Source: Erythrobacter sp. Alg231-14
GTDB lineage: Bacteria; Pseudomonadota; Alphaproteobacteria; Sphingomonadales; Sphingomonadaceae
Direction of reading: 5' to 3'
NCBI RefSeq assembly: GCF_900149685.1
Contig: NZ_LT702999.1
Location: forward strand, 1,860,001 to 1,924,000
DNA: 64,000 bases
The translations under genes were made by a program, and so were the position numbers. The first letter of the stretch is position 1. Every line of letters begins with the position of its first letter. Shown one piece after another: positions 59,342-64,000 of this stretch. The notes beneath the pieces are model-generated. The model did not search any database and had not been told where the DNA came from. It saw nothing but the letters and a program-made list of their open reading frames with translations.

Positions 59342-61741
59342 ATGCCCAGTTTTGCTCAAAACCTCGAACGCACGTTGCACAACGCGTTGGCCCACGCCTC
59401 AGAGCGTCGGCACGAATATGCGACGTTGGAGCATTTGTTGCTCGCCCTTATCGATGACGAAGACGGTGCCCAGGTCATGGCGGCATGTGGCGTGGACCTT
59501 GCCGAATTGGGTGAGGTGGTAAAACAATATCTTGATCAGGAATATCAATCACTTAAGACCGAAGAAGACGCTGATCCGCAACCCACAGCTGGGTTCCAGC
59601 GAGTGATCCAACGCGCCATCTTGCACGTGCAATCTTCGGGCAAAGACACAGTGACAGGCGCGAATGTCTTGGTTGCCTTGTTTTCGGAACGCGATTCTTA
59701 CGCCGTCTATTTCCTCCAACAACAAGATATGAGCCGCCTCGACGCTGTGAGCTATATCAGCCACGGTATCGGCAAAGGCGGTCGGCAATTGGAATCGAAC
59801 GCGCCTAGCGGTGCCGAAGAAAACGCGGCTCCGGGCGATGCGGAAGCGGCCAAAGAAGGCGGCAACAAGAAAGAGACCGCTCTCGATCAGTTCACTGTCA
59901 ACCTAAATGCGAAAGCAGAGGCCGGCAAAGTCGATCCGTTAATCGGACGCGGACCCGAAGTGGATCGCACGATCCAAATCCTATGCCGCCGCAGCAAGAA
60001 CAACCCGCTTTATGTGGGTGACCCGGGCGTTGGCAAAACCGCCATTGCAGAAGGTTTGGCGCGCAAGATTGTCGAAGGCGATGTTCCCGAAGTTTTGAAT
60101 GATGCCGTGATCTATTCGCTTGATATGGGCGCGTTGTTGGCGGGCACGCGGTATCGCGGTGATTTCGAAGAGCGTTTGAAACAGGTCGTGTCCGAATTGG
60201 AAGGAATGCCAGACGCCATCCTCTTCATCGACGAAATTCACACCGTGATCGGCGCCGGCGCAACCAGCGGCGGTGCCATGGATGCATCGAACTTGCTCAA
60301 ACCTGCTTTGTCGGGCGGCACCATTCGTTGCGTGGGATCAACCACTTACAAAGAATTCCGCAATCACTTCGAGAAAGATCGCGCCTTGCTGCGCCGGTTC
60401 CAGAAAATCGACGTGAACGAGCCTACGATCGAAGACACGATCAAAATCCTAAAGGGTCTGCGCACCGCTTTCGAAGATCACCACAACGTCAAATACACGC
60501 CCGATGCGTTGAAAACGGCGGTCGAACTGTCGGCGCGTTACATCAACGACCGCAAATTGCCGGATAAGGCGATTGACGTGATCGACGAAGTGGGCGCGAT
60601 GCAGATGCTGGTCCCGCCCAGCCGTCGGAAAAAGAAAATCACCGCGCGTGAAATCGAACAGGTCATCGCGACGATGGCCCGCATCCCGCCGAAATCGGTG
60701 TCGAAAGACGACAAGAAAGCGCTTGAAAATCTGGGCCGCGATCTGAAGCATGTCGTGTTCGGCCAAGATGAGGCGATCACGCGCTTGTCCACCGCGATGA
60801 AATTGTCGCGTGCGGGCCTACGTGATCCGGACAAACCAATCGGTTCGTTCTTGTTCAGCGGTCCCACCGGCGTCGGCAAAACCGAAGTCGCGCGGCAGCT
60901 TGCCTCGATCATGGGTATCGAACTCAAACGGTTTGATATGTCCGAATATATGGAACGGCACAGCGTGTCGCGCCTGATCGGTGCGCCTCCGGGTTATGTC
61001 GGTTACGATCAAGGCGGTTTGTTGACCGATGCCGTGGATCAAAACCCGCATTGCGTGTTGCTGCTGGACGAAATTGAAAAGGCCCATCCGGACCTTTTCA
61101 ACATCCTATTGCAGGTCATGGACAATGGCCGTTTGACCGATCACCACGGCAAAACCGTCGATTTCCGCAATGTTGTTTTGATCATGACGACCAATGCTGG
61201 CGCTGCCGTTATGGCCACACAGGGCATTGGCTTTGGCGATGTGTCTAAAGAAGACGCAGGAAGCGAAGCGGTGAAGAAGATGTTCACCCCGGAATTCCGC
61301 AACCGTTTGGATGCGATTGTACCGTTTGCCTATCTTGGCAAATCAACGGTCGCCCGTGTCGTCGACAAGTTCATCCTTGAGCTTGAATTGCAATTGGCGG
61401 AACAAAACGTCCATATTCAATTTGATGGCGATGCGCGCAACTGGTTGGCCGATAAAGGGTATGATCGTTTGTACGGCGCCCGTCCGATGGGCCGTCTGAT
61501 CCAAGACAAGATCAAACAACCGCTCGCCGAAGAATTGTTGTTCGGCAAATTGTCGGATGGCGGCGAAGTGCATGTCACAGTCAAGGATGGCAAGCCGAGC
61601 TTTGAATTGACCCCGGCGCCGCCGAAGACCAAACCAAAGCGCAAACCGGCGGCCAAGAAAAAGCCCGCCGCCAAAAAAGCGCCTGCGCCCAAGAAAGATG
61701 ATCCAAAACCGGAAGAATCGGGCAGCGACAAAGAATCCTGA
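59342..61741 (+). CDS. clpA: ATP-dependent Clp protease ATP-binding subunit ClpA
   Basis: 799 residues. N-domain repeats (MPSFAQNLERTLHNALAHAS, RHEYATLEHLLLALIDDEDG). NBD1 Walker A is GDPGVGKTAIAEGLARK and Walker B ILFIDEIHTVIGAG. NBD2 Walker A is FSGPTGVGKTEVARQLASI with Walker B VLLLDEIEKAHPDLFNILLQ. The I-G-F loop that docks to ClpP is in TQGIGFGDVSKED. The last 40 or so residues after FELTPAPP are an extra Lys/Pro/Ala tail absent in usual ClpA (about 760). The enzyme unfolds substrates for ClpP; the adaptor gene clpS, commonly next to it, is not here. The EXO gene follows at once. Confidence 0.96.
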   Translation: MPSFAQNLERTLHNALAHASERRHEYATLEHLLLALIDDEDGAQVMAACGVDLAELGEVVKQYLDQEYQSLKTEEDADPQPTAGFQRVIQRAILHVQSSGKDTVTGANVLVALFSERDSYAVYFLQQQDMSRLDAVSYISHGIGKGGRQLESNAPSGAEENAAPGDAEAAKEGGNKKETALDQFTVNLNAKAEAGKVDPLIGRGPEVDRTIQILCRRSKNNPLYVGDPGVGKTAIAEGLARKIVEGDVPEVLNDAVIYSLDMGALLAGTRYRGDFEERLKQVVSELEGMPDAILFIDEIHTVIGAGATSGGAMDASNLLKPALSGGTIRCVGSTTYKEFRNHFEKDRALLRRFQKIDVNEPTIEDTIKILKGLRTAFEDHHNVKYTPDALKTAVELSARYINDRKLPDKAIDVIDEVGAMQMLVPPSRRKKKITAREIEQVIATMARIPPKSVSKDDKKALENLGRDLKHVVFGQDEAITRLSTAMKLSRAGLRDPDKPIGSFLFSGPTGVGKTEVARQLASIMGIELKRFDMSEYMERHSVSRLIGAPPGYVGYDQGGLLTDAVDQNPHCVLLLDEIEKAHPDLFNILLQVMDNGRLTDHHGKTVDFRNVVLIMTTNAGAAVMATQGIGFGDVSKEDAGSEAVKKMFTPEFRNRLDAIVPFAYLGKSTVARVVDKFILELELQLAEQNVHIQFDGDARNWLADKGYDRLYGARPMGRLIQDKIKQPLAEELLFGKLSDGGEVHVTVKDGKPSFELTPAPPKTKPKRKPAAKKKPAAKKAPAPKKDDPKPEESGSDKES

Positions 61742-61748
61742 TCGCCCT

Positions 61749-62753
61749 TTGATCGCCGGTTTCTCATGGATCCGTCCGGAACCATGGGGCATTCAAGTGG
61801 TCCCCGCAAAATGCTGGATTGATCCGAGCAGAGCCGTTGATCGCGCCTTGGTCACCCATGGACACGCCGATCACGCGCGCGGCGGCCATGGCGTGTCGAT
61901 TGCCACGCCCGAAACGCTGGCGATTATGGATTTACGCTACAACACGCGAGAGGGTGCAACCCCAGTACCCTATGGAGAGACGATCGCATTGGGCGGCGGT
62001 GTCGATGCCACCTTTATCCCGGCCGGGCATGTCTTAGGCTCGGCCCAAATTCTGCTCGAACATGCTGGGGAACGCGTTGTTATCACGGGGGATTACAAAC
62101 GCCGCCCCGATCCGACATGCGCCCCGTTTGCAATCACGCCGTGCGACGTTTTCATCACAGAGGCGACGTTCGGCCTTCCGGTGTTCGTCCATCCGCCCAT
62201 CGCCGATGAGATGGCGAAATTGATCGCTGCCCTCAAAGATCATCCCGACCAATGTGTTTTGGTGGGGGCCTATGCCTTGGGCAAGGCCCAGCGTGTTATC
62301 GCCGAATTGCGGGCAATGGGTCACACCCAACCGATCTATCTGCATGGTGCGATGGAAAAGATGTGCCGCCTCTATGAAGAACACGGTGTTCCATTGGGTG
62401 ATCTGAGATTGGTGGCCGACCACACGAAAGACGACATGCGCGGCCACATCATCGTCGCACCGCCCGCCGCGTTAAGTGGGCAATGGGCGCGGCGCCTGCC
62501 CAATCCTATAACCGCCATGGCAAGCGGATGGATGCGCGTGCGCGGACGCGCGCGACAGCGCGGCGTGGAACTGCCGTTGATCATATCCGATCACGCGGAT
62601 TGGAATGAACTGACTCAGACGATCCAACAGGTGAACCCGTCAGAAACGTGGATCACTCACGGACGCGAAGAGGCGCTGCTGCGCTGGTGCGAGCTTAACC
62701 AAAGACGCGCCCGTGCGCTGGCTTTAGTGGGGCGCGAGGACGAGGATGATTGA
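61749..62753 (+). CDS. ligase-associated DNA exonuclease (metallo-beta-lactamase/beta-CASP)
   Basis: 334 residues if begun at TTG 61749; an ATG at 61698 inside clpA would add 17 unconserved residues. WIDPSRAVDRALVTHGHADH holds the H-x-H-x-D-H zinc motif; IPAGHVLGSAQILLEHAGER and VVITGDYKRRPDPTCAPFAI have further ligands. CDVFITEATFGLPVFVHPPI and LPLIISDHADWNELTQTIQQ complete the fold, the last His being the beta-CASP ligand. Family knowledge: members form the LHR-EXO-LIG-MPE repair group with an ATP-dependent ligase, helicase and phosphoesterase. The ligase is 408 bases downstream, separated by an opposite-strand gene. Confidence 0.9.
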   Translation: MIAGFSWIRPEPWGIQVVPAKCWIDPSRAVDRALVTHGHADHARGGHGVSIATPETLAIMDLRYNTREGATPVPYGETIALGGGVDATFIPAGHVLGSAQILLEHAGERVVITGDYKRRPDPTCAPFAITPCDVFITEATFGLPVFVHPPIADEMAKLIAALKDHPDQCVLVGAYALGKAQRVIAELRAMGHTQPIYLHGAMEKMCRLYEEHGVPLGDLRLVADHTKDDMRGHIIVAPPAALSGQWARRLPNPITAMASGWMRVRGRARQRGVELPLIISDHADWNELTQTIQQVNPSETWITHGREEALLRWCELNQRRARALALVGREDEDD

Positions 62754-62772
62754 ACCCCTCAATCCCAGCCCA

Positions 62773-63078
62773 TTAGCCAAGCGTGGCAAGACCGGCAGCA
62801 ACGTCTTCGAGGGATTGATCGGTGATCATCCCTTGCGACCACGGCTTCAATTCGACCAAGCTCATGCCTTTGAATTGGCCATAGGCAGGGTGGTTGTCGA
62901 TGCCCGGCAGATGCGCGAGCACGACCGCTTTGGCCGCTTCATCCGCCATCAAGACCTCGATAGGCGTGTTGATTGTGAATGCGACGGCGGCTTCGCTCGA
63001 TTCGGTGTGGCCATCGGCCAATGCCGGGGTCGAGGCGCCAGCGATCAGCAAAAGTGCGGCGAGAGGAGCAAATTTCAT
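62773..63078 (-). CDS. small secreted hypothetical protein
   Basis: 101 residues from ATG 63078 (63093 would add five). Signal peptide MKFAPLAALLLIAGASTPAL with cleavage after ALA. The mature protein begins DGHTESSEAAVAFTINTPIE and has TINTPIEVLMADEAAKAVVL, AHLPGIDNHPAYGQFKGMSL and ELKPWSQGMITDQSLEDVAA, short helices. I recall similar small proteins in Sphingomonads next to various genes but no known function. It interrupts the EXO-LIG gene pair on the opposite strand. Confidence 0.75.
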   Translation of the reverse strand: MKFAPLAALLLIAGASTPALADGHTESSEAAVAFTINTPIEVLMADEAAKAVVLAHLPGIDNHPAYGQFKGMSLVELKPWSQGMITDQSLEDVAAGLATLG

Positions 63079-63161
63079 AGTGGGCATACTCATGTTGGAT
63101 ATCGTCTGAAGCGCATTAACGCTGCAAACTGTCTGAGCGATGAAGCAGGAAGCGGCGTGCG

Positions 63162-64000
63162 ATGAAAGCCTTTTCTACTTTGCTCGACACGTTGGTCTAC
63201 ACCAACAGCCGCAATCGCAAGCTGGCTTTGATCGTCACCTATTTGAGGGAAACACCCGATCCCGATCGCGGATGGGCGTTGGCGGCGTTAACCGGGGAAC
63301 TCGATTTCCCCGGCGTCAAAAGCACAACGATCCGCAATTTGATGAAAGATCGGATTGACCCGGTTTTGTGGACGCTCAGCCGTGATTTCGTCGGGGACAC
63401 GGCCGAAACCGCCAGCCTGCTTTGGCCGGAGAACGTGGCGGCATCCGGCGATCCCGCCACGTTGAGCGAAACGGTCGATGCCCTTGCCGCGTTGAATCGA
63501 AAAACCGCGCCAGAACAGCTGCCCGCTTTGCTGGACCGGTTGGATGCTGCGGGGCGCTTTGCATTGATAAAGTTGGCGACGGGCGGAATGCGGATTGGGG
63601 TTTCCGCACGCTTGGCCAAAACCGCCTTCGCCAAAGCGTTCGATGTGTCGGTGGAACAGGTGGAGGAATATTGGCACGCTTTAGAAGCGCCCTATCCCGA
63701 CCTGTTCGCATGGGCTGAGGGTAAGGCCCCGCCCCCCGATGTCGAAAATCGTCCGCATTTCCGCCCCTTTATGCTCGCCCACCCACTCGAAGAAGACCAC
63801 GTCGATCTGGCCGATTACGCCGCGGAATGGAAATGGGATGGCATCCGCGTTCAAATCGTCCGGGTGAACGGGGAAACGCGGCTCTATTCGCGCAGCGGCG
63901 ACGATATCTCTGCGACTTTCCCCGAATTGTTGGATGCGTTGCCGATGGATGCGGTGTTGGACGGCGAATTGTTGGTCCGCGGGCCCGGTCATGCCGCCAC
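63162..64000 (+). CDS. ATP-dependent DNA ligase, N-terminal part (LIG of the LHR-EXO-LIG group)
   Basis: From ATG 63162 (AGGAAG site nine bases upstream) the frame stays open to the window end, 279 complete codons. The N-terminal helical DNA-binding domain contains MKAFSTLLDTLVYTNSRNRK, LALIVTYLRETPDPDRGWAL and FALIKLATGGMRIGVSARLA (the G-G-x-R-x-G-V-x-x-x-L pattern). The adenylation domain begins with FRPFMLAHPLEE and has motif I in AAEWKWDGIRVQIVRVNGET (Lys-x-Asp-Gly) and motif III in MDAVLDGELLVRGPG. This is the bacterial ATP-dependent ligase of repair clusters with a beta-CASP exonuclease, here upstream. The OB domain is beyond the window. Confidence 0.92.
   Translation, partial: MKAFSTLLDTLVYTNSRNRKLALIVTYLRETPDPDRGWALAALTGELDFPGVKSTTIRNLMKDRIDPVLWTLSRDFVGDTAETASLLWPENVAASGDPATLSETVDALAALNRKTAPEQLPALLDRLDAAGRFALIKLATGGMRIGVSARLAKTAFAKAFDVSVEQVEEYWHALEAPYPDLFAWAEGKAPPPDVENRPHFRPFMLAHPLEEDHVDLADYAAEWKWDGIRVQIVRVNGETRLYSRSGDDISATFPELLDALPMDAVLDGELLVRGPGHAA

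Overview
The window looks like chromosome from an alphaproteobacterium of the order Sphingomonadales, most like Erythrobacter and relatives. The inference rests on content: a SciP (DUF1153) and a TrcR (DUF1013) cell-cycle regulator, a DUF1192 protein, an orphan FlbT-like protein, the cluster proA-nadD-rsfS-rlmH-envC-ctpA, and Sphingomonad-style RND and beta-lactamase-fold genes. The species cannot be fixed from sequence alone. No rRNA, tRNA, CRISPR array, insertion sequence or prophage was seen.

Layout. 1-9.3 kb: a partial CNNM/CBS-type membrane protein, an OmpA-like lipoprotein, a CysQ-like phosphatase, sucC, the electron transfer flavoprotein genes etfB-etfA behind a palindromic promoter, a TonB-C-like secreted protein, an FlbT-like protein and a DUF445 membrane protein. 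9.3-14.2 kb: an RND efflux pump and its adaptor behind a symmetrical operator-like site. 14.4-23.5 kb: GlsB-type membrane protein, sciP with a translationally coupled upstream gene, mnmA, a serine beta-lactamase-fold lipoprotein, pdxH-phzF, a DnaJ-family protein, a YihY-family membrane protein and fabI.

23.6-45.5 kb is the main accessory region, a surface-polysaccharide locus. The plus-strand half (23.6-32.4 kb) carries a WbpM-type dehydratase, Wza-like exporter, Wzc-like tyrosine kinase, an unknown protein and two tandem O-antigen ligase/polymerase-like proteins. The minus-strand half (32.4-44.3 kb) is a tightly packed 11-gene operon: two glycosyltransferases, a CBS-domain/aminotransferase fusion, an HpcH/HpaI aldolase, a PglC-like sugar-phosphate transferase, asnB, neuA-, flippase-, neuB-, neuD- and neuC-like genes. 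Together with the dehydratase these can be read as a complete route from UDP-GlcNAc to a CMP-activated legionaminic-type nonulosonic acid, plus assembly and export. A UDP-glucuronate 4-epimerase closes the region.

45.5-64 kb is mostly housekeeping: coq7, dsbB, ctpA, an EnvC-like amidase activator, rlmH (apparently with a non-AUG start), rsfS, nadD and proA on the minus strand; an M23 peptidase overlapping a bactofilin gene; fadD; trcR; a quinone oxidoreductase; clpA; and an EXO-LIG DNA repair pair whose ligase runs off the end. Strongest points for a second look: the nonulosonic-acid locus with its CBS-aminotransferase fusion and embedded aldolase, the rlmH start, the enlarged RND pump, and the unknown gene coupled to sciP.
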